DNA of 64,000 nucleotides from Ctena decussata (GCA_963989385.1 OZ022498.1:104145298-104209297), one strand, 5' to 3'; positions 1-11,932 are shown, numbered from the stretch's first letter. A program made the numbers and translations. Notes: generated by a model not told the origin, from the letters alone.

Positions 1-567
1 CCATTTTGTTCAGGGGGGGGGGGGGGGGGGGGGGGCGGAACCCTTTTAGCAATTTTGGTAGAGGGTCTCCTAAGGAACATTTTGGTAAAATTATTTCAAA
101 TCTGCCCGGCAGTTTTGGAGGAGAAGTCGTTAAAGGTTTTTCTAATTTTAGCGCTGGCGGCCATATTGTTCAGTGGAGCGAAACCATTTGAGCAATTTTG
201 GTAAAGAGTCTCCTAAGAAACATTTCTGTGAAATTATTACAAAATCTGCCCAGCAGTTTTTGAGGAGAAGTTGTTTAAAGGTTTATTTTATTTTTAGCTC
301 TGGCGACCATATTGTTCATCGGAGCGGAACCGTTTGAGCAATTTTGGAAGAGGGTCTCCTAAGGAACATTTCTGTGAAATTATTTCAAAATCTGTCCAGA
401 AGTTTTGGAGGAGAAGTCGTTTAAACGTTTTTTCTATTTTTAGCTCTGGCGGGCATATTGTTCAGTGGAGCGGAACCGTCTGAGCAATTTTGGTAGAGAA
501 TCTCCCAAGAAACATTTCTGTGAAATTATTTTAAAATCTGTTTAGCAGTTTTGGAGGAGAAGTCGTT
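1..567 (+). repeat. 146-bp tandem array (about four units)
   Basis: Four head-to-tail copies of a unit that starts near a CATATTGTTCAG motif (starts near 161, 307 and 453) give a constant 146-bp period. Each unit repeats the order GGAGCGGAAC, GAGCAATTTTGG, TCTCCTAAG, ACATTTCTGTGAAATTAT and GGAGGAGAAGTCGTTTAAA. The first unit is cut by the window edge and contains a 23-base G run (13-35), which may be a real expansion or an assembly artefact. Reading frames through it are incidental. It is non-coding repeat DNA whose copies have drifted apart by perhaps 10-15%. Confidence 0.85.
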
Positions 568-655
568 TAAAGCAAAAGTTTGACGACGGACGACCGGACG
601 ACGGACAAAGACCGATCACAATACCTCACCTTGAGCACTTCGTGCTCTGGTGAGC
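568..655 (+). repeat. GACGACGG tail and terminal hairpin of the array
   Basis: The 146-bp array ends in a GACGACGGACGA-rich stretch followed by a strong hairpin at 625-654 (CTCACC paired with GGTGAG, inner arms GAGCA and TGCTC around a TTCG-containing tip). The same tail closes the unrelated-looking repeat at 5880-6835, so it is a shared terminal module and not part of the tandem unit. Confidence 0.6.
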
Positions 656-2134
656 TAAAAAAATGTCGAAATTAAATATATTGAATTCAATGATTCCTGG
701 GAATATTTAAATATTAGACGAGACTCATCGCATAATAAATGTTGTATATGTTGAGGCACCAGAGCAGTAACTCATAATCTCAAAACCTTCATTTAAAAAT
801 CCTATGTATCGAGCAAGTGTCACCTATTAATCAAAAGTCTATCAACTCTGTTATAACATGATGAACTGATGAACTGATTGATACTACGGAATCGAAACAT
901 GACAGTACATAAAACTACAAGCTATTTTAAAATCACCGGCTTAAAAGCTTAGCTTTAGAACGACCAGGACACTCTGCCTTGAGAGTTCCAGTCAGCTAAT
1001 TCAAGCGCCAGGATGAGATTGAGCAAATGTTCACCAAATCTACAGCTCGCCGGAGCCAATCTTTGAACATAAATCTCTACGACCCAAACGGGAATAGCGA
1101 ACCCAGTCGCTAGGACTGTACCGCCATAGGACCATTCTCTGGAGTAAAAAGCGGACTGTTGTCGCATTGCCGTAATCTGTTCCCTCTCGCAAACCGGCAA
1201 GCGAACGGCCTGCACTGCGACAGGTCTGAAAACATGCCGGATCACATAATAACTCCATAATAGATGACACGTTTAGTAGCAATTATTGGTTATCAATCCA
1301 CATAATCATTAGTTGTATTTCTTTTCGTTCTGCAGTACCTACAATTAGGTACTTGGCATGTGCAAGCCAAACGTGCTCATCGACATAGCAGCATCGTTTT
1401 CAATTTTACTTCGTATATATGCTCAGGTCTTTATATGGGTTAGTGACAAAACTAATAGTGACTGACTGTACTAAAGACGAATTCCAAATGAATGGGCTGG
1501 TAGTCAACTAACCTGAAAAAAAGATACATGTTACATGCATAACAAAGAAAACACAGAAATAGAATTGTTTAAAAAGTGTGCATTGGCCTTCGAGAGGTAA
1601 AAATGTCTAAACACGAATCGTTTTGAAAGGCACCTTCAGTATCTACATCTACATCTATGCTGTACTGGTAATACAATGTGTTGGTATGCGTATATTGAGT
1701 CATATAAGTGGCAAAAGGTAGGGAGAGCTTGCTTTTGAAAAACTACAACTCGCTCAACAAAATACAGTTTTCCTTCTCTGGTTCTCTTTCAATCGATAGA
1801 ATATAAACAAAACGGGACAATGAATGGGATTGCAAACCTGTACATTGTGTTTTTACCACTTTATTCAAAATAATGATAATGAAGTAAGTCAGTTTAGTTG
1901 CATACTTTTTAAAAGCTTGCATTGATATCTCACGATAAATGTTTCATAATGATAGAGCAATGAGACTTTTATTTGTTCCCGAAAGTTTCTTGAAGTTTGA
2001 ACAAGAGCGGTTGCGGACGATAGATACTGGCACAAATTTTATTCATTGCCAACCCACAGACAATTTTTTTGGGAAGATAATGAGATTCATGCCTTTTCCT
2101 TGCATTCATTTTATATTTGAGTAGATTAGATAAT
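656..2134. other. Intergenic, no gene recognised
   Basis: AT-rich sequence with only short incidental reading frames on both strands (the longest, about 96 codons near 955-1245 minus, shows no recognisable domain). I see no RNA gene or clear repeat here. Confidence 0.5.
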
Positions 2135-2440
2135 TTTATCATATGACGTCGCATCTGAGAGGGAAATGAAGCCATGCATTTAAAACGATAATCAACTAGT
2201 GGATTTTAATATGAAAATACACGTCGTGACGTTATGCGTTGACGTCCATAAAACGTCGCGTTTTCTAATGGGGAAATCGTAACGTTTAGTACAGAATTTG
2301 AAAACAAAATGCGAGTTTGTGTCGTATGATAAATAGAATCTTGCATTCGTGCTCCTGCAGTATTAAGTTTATTTAACTCGTTGCGGAAAACCAACTCGTT
2401 TAATAAATTCAATAATACATGTACATGAGCACTCATGTAA
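2135..2440 (+). mobile_element. ACGTC-rich hairpin element, family K copy 1
   Basis: About 300 bp similar to 20040-20380. The shared order is TTTATCATATGACGTCGCAT, an ACGTC-rich middle, GATAAATAGAATCTTGC, then a terminal hairpin whose arms contain TTTATT-AACTCGTT and AACTCGTTTAATAAATTC. In this copy the hairpin loop is short and lacks the GC-rich tip present in copy 2. There is no coding potential. It is probably a non-autonomous element; its mobilising machinery is unknown. Confidence 0.65.
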
Positions 2441-2504
2441 ATGACTCAAAATATATTTAATCATTTGAATGAACATACAAAGTCGCGGTATAGATTACAA
2501 GCTA

Positions 2505-2880
2505 TGTGCGAAATCATAATAGAAATATTTAGTATAGTATTTGATACTGGATTAGTCTCAGCAGACTGGTCGGTTGGTAACATTATTCCAATTTATCAGC
2601 AAAAAAATGATATAACAGACCCAGAATTTATAGGCAAATTACACTTCTAAGTTGCATGAGATGTATTCCGAAAAGTATGAATAAGTCAGTGCCAAGCGGG
2701 CTTTAGAAAGGGATCTTCTACAACAGGACACATTTTTGCCTTTCATTTTTTATTAAATTTGTTGAACTATAAGAGGAAAAAGTAATTTTATGGTTTTATA
2801 GAGATGAAACGCGCGTTTGATACCATCTGGAGGGATGGGTTAGTTTACAAAATGAATTTATTTAACATAAATGGTAAATG
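2505..2880 (+). pseudogene. LINE (jockey/CR1-type) reverse transcriptase fragment
   Basis: In two frames the translation follows the finger/palm region of jockey/CR1-type LINE reverse transcriptases: an IFSIVFDTGLVSADW-like block, then GNIIPIY, then (after frame changes and a stop) a GSSTTGHIF block and FIEMKRAFDTIWRDGL, which corresponds to the conserved F-x-D-x-x-KAFDT motif A. The usual RxITLLSC segment between the first two blocks appears deleted. The catalytic YxDD part is absent, so only a scrap of the roughly 900-residue ORF2 remains. It cannot be active. Family placement is by motif memory only. Confidence 0.7.
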
Positions 2881-3141
2881 CTCGACTCTTATAAACGTTG
2901 GACCCGAGAGCTTGAATCCCTAGCCCCACTGGACACCAGTAATTGATTATTTTTCTCACCAATCAATATTAAAAAGATTAGTTGAATGGAAGACCCTCGG
3001 GCGTGGATCTCCTTATCTCCACTGGGCACCAATGATAGATTCTATTTATCCTGTATGGTGTGGTAGGTGAGCAATTATTTTTCTCTCACTATCTCTCCTC
3101 CTTCTTTCTTGTTGTGCAGGTGTCCTACCATTCTTTATATA
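2881..3141. other. Spacer, no gene
   Basis: Short AT-rich spacer between the LINE scrap and the foldback element; nothing recognised. Confidence 0.4.
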
Positions 3142-4706
3142 CTGGACAAAAAAGTTAAGGATCAAACATTAGACTAAAAATTTTATATTGAAAAAAGTAA
3201 TTTAAAAAAAAAAATCATTTTCTTCTGTTGAATACTTCTAACAATGCTGCACAAGATTGCATGACACGTATTGGAATCTGATCGCGTAACACACCAGCAG
3301 AAATTAATAAACAGGCATACCCCAAAAATCAAGGTGAAAACTGGCATTAAGATAACACTAAATGTCCATTATTTTTGGCTTTATCAATGCAAAATTATTT
3401 TCAGTTCTAGGTGTGACCGCAAAGGGCCTAAAAACTGCATGACAGCCACTCGGTGTGCTTCTGGTAAATCCCAAAAGGTCCATTTAGGGACTCGTATGCC
3501 ATATTTCACGAAAGGCCTGAATGAGCTTTTTTCGAGTTTCAGGAAGCCTCTCATGATCAGGATTGGCGGTGTAACATGTCCAAAGCAAGCTCTATCGGAT
3601 GTTAAACTTGTGATCAAATTGACATGTCAAAGCGGACGACTGTTTCTGTCGCTAGGTGCTGGGCCACCAGATTTGCCCTGTTATTCGATGATGTCATTGC
3701 CAAAAGTTTTAGCAAACGTCTCGTAACTGCATCAAACATGTCAATCCTAACTCGAACACCAATCAGAGCGCCTCTGTCTGGCATGCGCAAGTCCATACCG
3801 CTGCCAATCCAGATGCCGGACCATCCGTCATCCACCCTCCTCGAGTCATGTCATATTCGAGGACACAATTTAATTCATAGTCTGCACTACGTGTACCTGG
3901 CAGGCATCACACCCTTCTCCCATCATCGTGGATGTCTACATGCAAATCTGGACTCATTTGTGAAAAGAACATGGGTCCAATGACCTAGCTGCCAATTTGT
4001 GTTACTTTTTGCCCACTGTCACCTCGCATTTCTATGGAATCGCATCAATCCTGGCCTCATTACCAGCATGCGAGTGCGCAAATTAGCTGTTTGAAGTCTG
4101 TTTTTAATCGGTTTGGCTTAAACTGACCGATTAAATCATTTAATGGACAAAAAATGCGCGTTCTCACAATGTTATTGTGATGAACAAGTAGCTTGGGACA
4201 GAGGCTATCACCCGTATGGACAAGTCTAGTTGATCACAAGTTTTAAATCTGGTTGAACATGCTTGACAGATGCTACAACACACCAATTCTAATCACCAGA
4301 GGCTTCAGGAAACTCATGGAGAGCTAATTCAGGCCTTTCATGAAAAATGAAAAAAAAAGCCCCCAAATGAGCCTCTAGTGCTTCACCAAAAGAACACCGA
4401 GTAGCTGTCATGCAGATATTTGGACCCTCAGAGATATTGATAAGCACTGGCAATGGGTTTGCGTGGGTAAAGCCAAGAATCACGGACATTCAATTTTGTT
4501 GTGATGCCAATATTCACTTCAATTTTAGGGGTATATCTGTTTATTCGTTTCTACTGGTGTGCCACGTGATCCGAATCCAATATTTTTCTTGCAGTTCTGT
4601 GCCGCGTTGACAGCTGTATTGAACAGAAGAAAATTATATTTGGATAATTTATTTTTCATGCTTTAATCTTCAGTCGAATATTTGATCCCTAACTTTTTTT
4701 GTCCAG
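3142..4706. mobile_element. Foldback (long-TIR) DNA element, TA-flanked
   Basis: A 1.57-kb unit bounded by CTGGACAAAAAAGTTA on the left and its inverse on the right, each directly next to a TA dinucleotide (3140-3141 and 4707-4708), as expected for a Tc1/mariner-type TA duplication. The arms (about 3142-3625 and 4205-4706) are long inverted repeats with several small indels and perhaps 25% divergence, so the element is old. The roughly 580-bp centre (3626-4204) holds no transposase-like reading frame; the 119-codon frame at 3624-3983 has no motif I recognise. It is a non-autonomous foldback element; the superfamily is inferred from the TA flanks only. Confidence 0.7.
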
Positions 4707-4807
4707 TATATTAAAACGCCCATTTCCGGCTCTGCGTTCTGCAATATTAAATGTCCTATAGCATATACATGTGCATAGAATTTCATATTCTGGCACCTAC
4801 ATCTAAA

Positions 4808-4885
4808 GGACCACCTTAGCTTAGTAGGTTAAACGCTAACCTGCAGATCTAGCGGTGCTGGGTTCGAGACCCGCTGGAGGCGAAA
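4808..4885 (+). mobile_element. tRNA-like SINE head
   Basis: Contains a pol III A box (TAGCTTAGTAGG, 4817-4828) and a B box (GGTTCGAGACC, 4861-4871) at class-I tRNA spacing. The acceptor and anticodon stems do not fold cleanly, so this is a tRNA-derived SINE head or relic, not a functional tRNA gene. The 3' body runs on to roughly 5060 without a clear tail. Confidence 0.6.
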
Positions 4886-5372
4886 ATCGTTCTATCTGTA
4901 AAAGGGGTTCCATTGCACACAGCCTTTCGCGAGTTTCAACTGAGAGGAAACGGCCTATACAAACCACGAACTTTCGACCATTCCCTTTTCCCATCAATTG
5001 TACATGTACATCAGAAAAATCTATGACGGTTGCCTTTGGAAAAAAAGAACGCATGCCATAAATTGAACAATATGTCTTTAATCGAATAAAAGATTGTTTA
5101 TACCAACGTTACAAAAGCATCTGCCATTGCAGTCCAGCTTCAAGAACCAGCAAAAGCTAGTTAAACCAACCAAAGGTATTCTTTCTCTTTTAAGACTGAA
5201 TACTTCCAAAATCAATAAAACAAACTCAAAAATAGAATAAATTAATTGTCATCTCAATGTTTCCGCCAATCACATGGCTTTTGTCACTTGTTATAGACAA
5301 GCTATGTCACAAGACGTCAATGACAACGTCGTCCAATAGACTTTCGTATTTTGATTTTCCTGCAAAAAGAAA

Positions 5373-5601
5373 TGAGCCGCGACACGAAAAAACCAACAAA
5401 GTGGTATGTACGCCCAGCGCAGACTCAGATCAGCCTGGGCGGATATCAGAGTCTTCGCTCTCTGCTTAGAGGTAGCTTAGACCCTTATCTACCCTTTAAG
5501 TGCTTAGCGAAGAGTCTGATCAGAATTGGCGGATACCCAGGCTGATCTGAGTCTGAGCTGGGCGCACAACCACTTAGTTGGTTTTCTCGAGTCGCAGCTC
5601 A
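5373..5601. mobile_element. TGAGCC palindromic MITE, copy 1 of 7
   Basis: Almost fully self-complementary element beginning TGAGCCGCGACACGA and ending in the inverse (here slightly mutated, GTCGCAGCTCA). Internal landmarks in order are CCAACAAAGTGG, CCCAGCGCAGACTCAGATCA, GGTAGCTTAGACCC, then the mirror image. There are no coding features. Its transcripts would form a long hairpin. Confidence 0.85.
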
Positions 5602-5879
5602 AATGATGTTTGAAGGATAATCAGTTAGGTGGAACTGCAATGCCACATGCTTATTACATAAATGCAAACATTCACGAATTTTAAACCGCCAAATAAAGTT
5701 GCTATGCACAGGACAAGGTACAATATGGGCTATTTAAGCACTCAAGGGCAAGTAACTCAAAGGCAACATGTACAATATAGCCAAATTTCGAACTCATCCC
5801 AAAGTGTATGCCTGCCCTGGCTATCAGCAAGTTTGATCAAGTAATTGTCATTAGCCTATTAGTTTCTGAGTAAAAGGAC

Positions 5880-6835
5880 TCGCAAATATTCGACCCAAGT
5901 AACCTTTGACCAAGGTCCTTGAACTTGACCTCTTGAATTCGTAGGGTTGAAGTTGACTGCATTTCCATATCATAGAGCACACTAACAACACAAAAATGCA
6001 CTTTTGCAGAGTTTCCCATTCAAAAATCGAAGGGACCAAATTTGACCTTGCCATTAAATAGGTCAAGGTCAATTGGAGGTCATTATTTATATGTACTTTG
6101 TATAACTTAAGTCCCAAATGCTACATACCAAGTTTCAAGGCAATCGGCCCATTGGTTCTGGAGTAGAAGACTTTTATATCAGCATGGCAGCCATCTTGGT
6201 CATGTGACCTGGACCAAACATATATACTTTTTTCAAGTTTTGCCTGCAGCTTGCATATGCAATTCAATTGAAATTTTGTTGAGTAGTTTCAGTGGAGAAG
6301 TCCTTTGAGTATATTGACAGACGATGGATCAGTGTCCTTTGGCCAAGGTCATTAAACGACCTTGTCCTCTAGAATCCATAAGGGTTGAAGTTGACTGCAT
6401 CTCCATATCACAGAGCACAATAGGAACACAAAAATGCCCTTTTTCAGATTTTCCAAGTCAAAAGCCTAAGGGACCAAATTTGACCTTGCCCCTTACCATA
6501 AAACAGGTCAAGGTAAATCAAGGATTAACATATAAACTTTATAGTACTATGTTCCCAGATGCTACTTACCAAGATTCAAGACAATCGGCCCATTGGTTCT
6601 GGAGAAGAAGATTTAATGTTTTTGCCATATATGGGCATGGCAGCCATCTAGGTCATGTGCCCAGGACCAAATATATAAATTTTTTCCTACCCCCAATCCT
6701 GTAAAGAATCAATATGACATTTGGCTTCAATCGGCCCTGAAGTTTTAGAGGAGATGTTTAAAGAGTGTGGACGACGACGGAAGACGGACAAGCTTAGATA
6801 AGCTCACCTTTGAGCCTTCGGCTCAGGTAAACTAA
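5880..6835 (+). repeat. Two-unit 434-bp tandem repeat with GACGACGG tail
   Basis: Two diverged copies in tandem; TTGAAGTTGACTGCAT occurs at about 5948 and again at about 6382. Shared landmarks are GGGACCAAATTTGACCTTGC, CAATCGGCCCATTGGTTCTG and CATGGCAGCCATCT. The second unit runs into GACGACGGAAGACGGACAAG and a TTCG-tipped hairpin (GAGCC/GGCTC near 6811-6825), the same terminal module as at 568-655. The 126-codon frame at 6324-6704 lies in repeat DNA and shows no domain. Confidence 0.7.
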
Positions 6836-9207
6836 AATGCCTCTAATGGACGGACAGATATACGTAGACAATGGCTTATGCTTTGACCTACTAAATGTTG
6901 ATTTACATCAGACCACTTTGATTTGCAGGCTGATTAGGAAAGACATGGTAGGGAATGACATCAGGGAACGTTTGATTGTGGCGCTGCTCATATTAACCCA
7001 TGCCTTATGCCTTGTAGGCTCTTCTATCATGATAAATTGGATGAGTTCATTCCTCATTTTAGGGGTGTCTAGTTTTCTTTGTATTATTTTTACTTTATTT
7101 TAAGCCGTACTACCCATTTTTCTTAGAAAAAATAGTGTAGACCCTGATCAGACGCCGCATTTTGCGGCGACTGATCTGGTTCTGCACTATTTGCCAATGA
7201 CCAATTTTTTTGTACACTAGGCATAAAAGTGTTAATAAGAATTAACATAAGAACATTAAAGGAAAATTCATCTGTCAATAATATTGCACTTGTAATTTCC
7301 ATAGTATGAGTTAATTCATTTTGTGAAAGCAAATGGAAACATTGATCCTGTTTTACAGATAAAGATTAAACGATCTCTACATATCGATTTATGAACATAC
7401 CAACACCTGGGGACAGTTTTAATGTATTTCCTTGATTGCATTATCCGCTGGAACATTGGATTAAGGTGATTCGATACACTGCCATTTCAAAAGTTTAGCA
7501 ATTTTGTGACTTCCTGTTTGTTTCGGTTGACAATGAAGTTCTTCCAAAAACAGGGACTTCTTTCCTGTCAGGAAAGCTCCCAGTAATGTATGAGACAAAA
7601 CTGCTGGATGCTTCTGAGTGTATTTCACATTGACCTACCAAGACTCAAGTAGACATACTAGTAGTCAGATTATCTGTTAATGTTTCAGTGATGTAAGTTT
7701 ATGTGCTGTTGATTTCAGTACTTTTACACATATAAAATGTCCCAGAGACAAAGAAAGTGAAACTTTTGTCCTGTTTTTATCTCCAACAATTTCGGGTTTT
7801 CCTGTACAATGCTTGCATTAGCTAGTAATTTGTTCGACTTCATTGCTCTGTAACTAGAAGTCTGCACAACTGGACAACATGTGATTTGTTTCAAAACAAT
7901 TATGACTGACTTATATTTGTATGAGTATTCCTTTCATTAAGTTTTGCAGACCTCTTTAGTGGCCAACGTTATTTTTGTAAAACATACCTCCTAGGGAGCC
8001 TGCATACCAAATTTGGTGCTTGTATCGCCATGTGAACTATTTTGGTCACACCCCGCTACACTATTGTATTGGGCTGATAAATCAACAATCGCAAGAATAA
8101 GCTCTTCTTTTAAGTACTTCTCTGACTATCTTTCCAAAAACGGTTACAGCGTTTCAATCACTAATAGCATCTGATTATAGAGATCATACATGTTTATAAT
8201 GTGTTGAAACTTGTGGGTTCCACCCCAGGAAGTTGTTTGAACAATGAGTGTTTGCATGTTTTCAATGTTCACCCACTTTGATCACCCATCGACTGACTTC
8301 CCACGTATTTTTTATCACTTTTCGACTGACACCCAACCAGTGATATATAAGACAACACATCACAGCAATAATCTATTTCTTAAGTATGTGGGTCATACAA
8401 GGGTGACAAAATGACGCCAATTATAATTTCAGGAATTTTATGCAAGGTCTAGTAAAACAAAATGAGGGCAAAATGAAAGAAATGTTTTAAATGATCAATG
8501 TTTTTTATCCTTCTATGGTACTGTTATCTGATGTTGATACTGATTTGAGGATTACAGATCTGCATTTAGACATCAACCGTGGTATTGGAAGATTATCGAC
8601 TTACGTGAGCTACAGATCTTGCTCGATTTATGATTCTATGTTTGTCTCTGCTACCCACCTAGTATCCTTTCGTTTTCGTTACATAGGTCCTTGCTGCTTG
8701 ATTCTGTATGCCTGTAAGGTTTTCTTCTATCTTTCGTCTGTTTCGGCTTAGGGTGTGCTGCAGAGGCTAAAATCTTTAGGATTTATACAGAATGGCCTAC
8801 TTTCCCACTTCTTTATTTTCTCGTTTTACCATATTTCTTAGTCTCTAAGTAATTCTTCTTTGTATGAATTAATGAAACTTCTAATTGCTATTATATATAT
8901 GATGTGTTTTGTACGATAAATTGAATATGATTATCATGCGACATAAGCCCTGTAGGGTTTTCACAAACATAAAATAATTAGATTTGAAAGGAAATTATAT
9001 CACAGAGCATGCATCTACGGTTATGGGTGCCTACCGACATAGCTTACTTATTCATGAAAGTTATTGCCAAATCTTCAACTAGAGGCATATAACAAAACAC
9101 AATTCCATTTAATCTGTGCCGATTATCTTTTTTAAAGATTTTTCTTGTTTTAAGTTGAGTCGCATTGAAAAGATAGGCAAAAAAAAAAAGAAAATGACAA
9201 ATTTGCT
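6836..9207. other. Intergenic, one small MITE core
   Basis: No supported gene. A hairpin at 7130-7193 is listed separately. The reading frames at 6837-7103 and 8491-8751 encode hydrophobic or low-complexity peptides without motif support. Confidence 0.45.
7130..7193. mobile_element. AGTGTAGACCCTGATCAG hairpin MITE core
   Basis: Self-complementary sequence of AATAGTGTAGACCCTGATCA, GACGCCGC and then the inverse ending GCACTATTTG. Close relatives occur at 39010-39076 and 46729-46799, and embedded forms at 10350-10410, 15630-15690, 38612-38690 and 60050-60115. Only the palindromic core is recognisable here. Confidence 0.65.
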
Positions 9208-9503
9208 TTCTTCGAAAGTAAGGCCGGGCCGGGTAGCGCAATCGGTAGGGCACCTGACTCGTAAGTCAGAGGTCCTGGGTTCGAATCCCGGTCTGGCCAC
9301 ATACTTTCATTTCTCCTTCCGCTGATTCAAGAAGGGCAGTTGTCAGTTACTGGCGAAAGTATGTGCACTTAGTACTGGTTAACCGCTTAGGAGGTCTAAG
9401 CCTGCCCAGGAATAGTGTGGTTAGGTTAACTGACCGTCCCGACATGACCTTAGTTGTTTACCGTGGACGTTAAGCATCAAATCAAATCAAATTCTTCGAA
9501 AGT
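9208..9503 (+). mobile_element. tRNA-derived SINE with 12-bp target duplication
   Basis: The body at 9220-9491 is bracketed by perfect 12-bp direct repeats TTCTTCGAAAGT (9208-9219 and 9492-9503). It opens with a tRNA-like head: A box TAGCGCAATCGG (9234-9245), B box GGTTCGAATCC (9278-9288), and an acceptor stem GGCCGGG/TCTGGCC that pairs over 7 bp. The anticodon arm CTGAC/GTCAG leaves only a 6-base loop containing CGT, so the head resembles tRNA-Thr but is not a normal tRNA. A roughly 190-bp unique body and an ATCAA-repeat tail (about 9474-9490) follow, as in LINE-mobilised SINEs. The perfect duplication implies a recent insertion. Confidence 0.9.
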
Positions 9504-9727
9504 GTACTCATTCGCCTGACGGAAACTTTGTCAAGGTGACTGACATATATAACCGTGCTATAGTTCGTGTCGTTATTTGTATTGTTGTTTTGGCAGGCAA
9601 AACTAAGCCGCGTCGTCAAACAATCTGTCCTAAAACCTATTAAAGTAAGCGAATTCAAACAAGCCTACATAGATGCCTTGTTTTGTGGTGGAATGCTCAA
9701 CTTCGCTTATTGCCAATATTTTCCTTG

Positions 9728-9791
9728 CGAAATGCGCATGCTCAAACCAGCCTGTGCAAATGCACAGGTGGTCTGAGCATGCGCATTTCGA
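9728..9791. repeat. Near-perfect 64-bp palindrome
   Basis: CGAAATGCGCATGCTCA is mirrored by TGAGCATGCGCATTTCG, with an inner CCTGTGCA/TGCACAGG stem. It lies outside any larger recognised element and could be a short MITE. Confidence 0.6.
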
Positions 9792-10242
9792 AGGTGGCCG
9801 AAGGCATGTTTTCTAGTGACACAGTGCAGTCCATATTGACATATATAATCAGAAGAGAAGAGGAATCGAAATCTCTACGAATTGTGCAAACAGTCCGTCG
9901 ATGTTGGTACTTCAAGAATATGTTAGTATCGGTTCAGCATAGTTGGAGATATCGCTTTAGCATAGTTGGTAAACATATCGCTGACTTTCAAAGTGAGATT
10001 CAGCAATAATAAATTATAGCTTTAAGCCATATAAAAGAGACATTGGCAAACAGTGTCGACGCTGATTAGACGCCACAAAAGCGGCATTTGAACATAGCGA
10101 CACTCTTTGCCTTAGATACTAGTCTTTTCAAAGATAAGTTAACGAATGGAATAAAACTGACACCCCGTAAACTGAAAAGTAGACCTGTCCAAAGACCCAG
10201 GTTATCATAAATTGATCAACAGTTTTTTGTATGAGCAGAATT

Positions 10243-10457
10243 AGGGTCAAGTCAGGTATATTCGGACAGCAGGTGAATTCGGACAGTGACATTGTTTCCT
10301 TTATATGTCAGTTGTGTGGAATTAAAACAAAAATAAGTGGACAAACAGTGAAAACGCTGATGAGACGGCTCATTTTGAACCGTCTCATATGGATTTTCGT
10401 TGTTTGCAATGATATGTCCGAATTTACCCGCTGCCCGAAGTCACCCGACTCGACCCT
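10243..10457. mobile_element. TIR MITE (AGGGTC...GACCCT), copy 1
   Basis: 215-bp element with inverted ends AGGGTCAAGTCAGGT and CACCCGACTCGACCCT; copy 2 is at 15538-15737. Both carry a second inner palindrome of the CAAACAGTGAAAACGCTGAT type, so one hairpin module sits inside a different pair of terminal repeats. Confidence 0.75.
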
Positions 10458-11932
10458 ATTGCAAAACTCATAGGATGATGATGGCTGACTGGGTCCGTAT
10501 ATTATTACTATAACGAATTGTGACCACGAATGACCTAAACAAATAAAACTTATATAGCATATGTCCTCTCCGTAAGTTCAGAAAAAACGGCTTTATGCTT
10601 AAAGCCATGGAAACGAAGTTCACCTTCTTGTTCTAATTTCTTTTTAATTAGCAGATATGGACAATGTTTATTTTCAGACGTATCTTAGAGATATCAAATT
10701 ACTCCAGAGTGTGGGTTCATGTAGGTGGTCAGTCGTTCATATCAAAGAGTACAATGAAACCGGTGAAAGCCAACACGGTCATCAACACGCGTAAAACAAG
10801 CCACGACACAAGAAAATTGGCCTTATAGCAGGTTTTATCAGCCTGTTTATGCAGACTCCTTTTGCGTTTATAATTTATGGACACTGATGTCATAACAACC
10901 TGAGACACAATCACGTGATTTTACACTGTAATCAAAACCATCTCGATATGGTCAAGAAAATTACTTATATCTTAGGTCTTTGCGAGTCAAGTTTAGTTTT
11001 ATAAACTACACGTACCCGCGTTAATGTACTTCTTTGTTTTAGGCAAATTCTATAATTAGCCAAGTTACTAGGATACATCCAAACAGTTATCTTATAGTCA
11101 GAGAAACTTCGTTAATTTGAAGTATTTTGGTAACTGAATTATTTCCTAAAATGATGATATTTCCTAAAACGACGATATTTTTAAGAGAGAAAGAAATAAC
11201 TAGTAATTTTAATGTCGATCCATTCCACGTAAACATATCAGCAAATTCGTTTGTACTTGTGTGGCTGGTGCGACCAAAAAAGCATAATGTTATCAAATGT
11301 GTTGGGCAACGACAGTTAAGGAGAAAAACCAAATATACATGTACTTAATGCTTTCGTTCTAACCCTGTTGTGTTGATATTTCTACCATTACTGTTACCAT
11401 AAATGCATGTATTTTTGAAATGAAATACCATCACCTTTAGTACTTCTAGCCCAGTCATTAAATATAGCCTACAAACAGAATTGCCGCAACTATACATTCA
11501 GCTGTGTTAAAATATATCAAATAAGTTCTGAATAGTTAGATTATTCGGAAGCAATGAATACACACGAAAAAACAAAAGCAAAAAAGCAAACAAACACATA
11601 GCAGACTATTTAACTGTGTCGGTTCATGGCCAGTAATGAAATGTGCGACACTGCCCATACCCTATAGCACCGACCCAAGCAAAACTTTAATTAAAAACAA
11701 CTAGAGCTGTTGATGTTTTCTGTGGTGACTGATTCAAACAATACATGCTTTAAATTGTCCGTTACATCTAGAGCAATACAGTGCTGGAGATGAAAGCTCT
11801 GTTAGTGGTGCATGGGCTCTGGCTTTGCGCATTGACGCTGTTGCTCAGCTTTGCTTCCTAGATTCTTTCCCCTTTTTAGACATCTGCACTTTTTTGATGA
11901 GATACCGTAATGCAATATGTTTCACTAACTTT
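10458..11932. other. Intergenic, no gene recognised
   Basis: AT-rich, no supported gene. A short segment around 11610-11650 (TTCATGGCCAGTAATGAAAT) recurs at 46146-46180 and marks an unclassified dispersed repeat. Confidence 0.4.

Noticed and set aside
3271..3983. Transposase encoded by the foldback element
   Set aside because: Frames of 151 and 119 codons show no DDE, HTH or other motif and lie mostly in the inverted arms.
6324..6704. 126-codon protein gene
   Set aside because: Falls entirely within the second unit of a tandem repeat; the first unit does not preserve the frame.
9227..9299. Functional tRNA-Thr(CGT) gene
   Set aside because: Acceptor stem and A/B boxes fit, but the anticodon loop has only six bases and the sequence sits inside a SINE with target duplications and an ATCAA tail.
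10355..10410. Hammerhead-like CTGATGAGACGG stretch
   Set aside because: It forms a MITE hairpin; no GAAA box follows at the required place.
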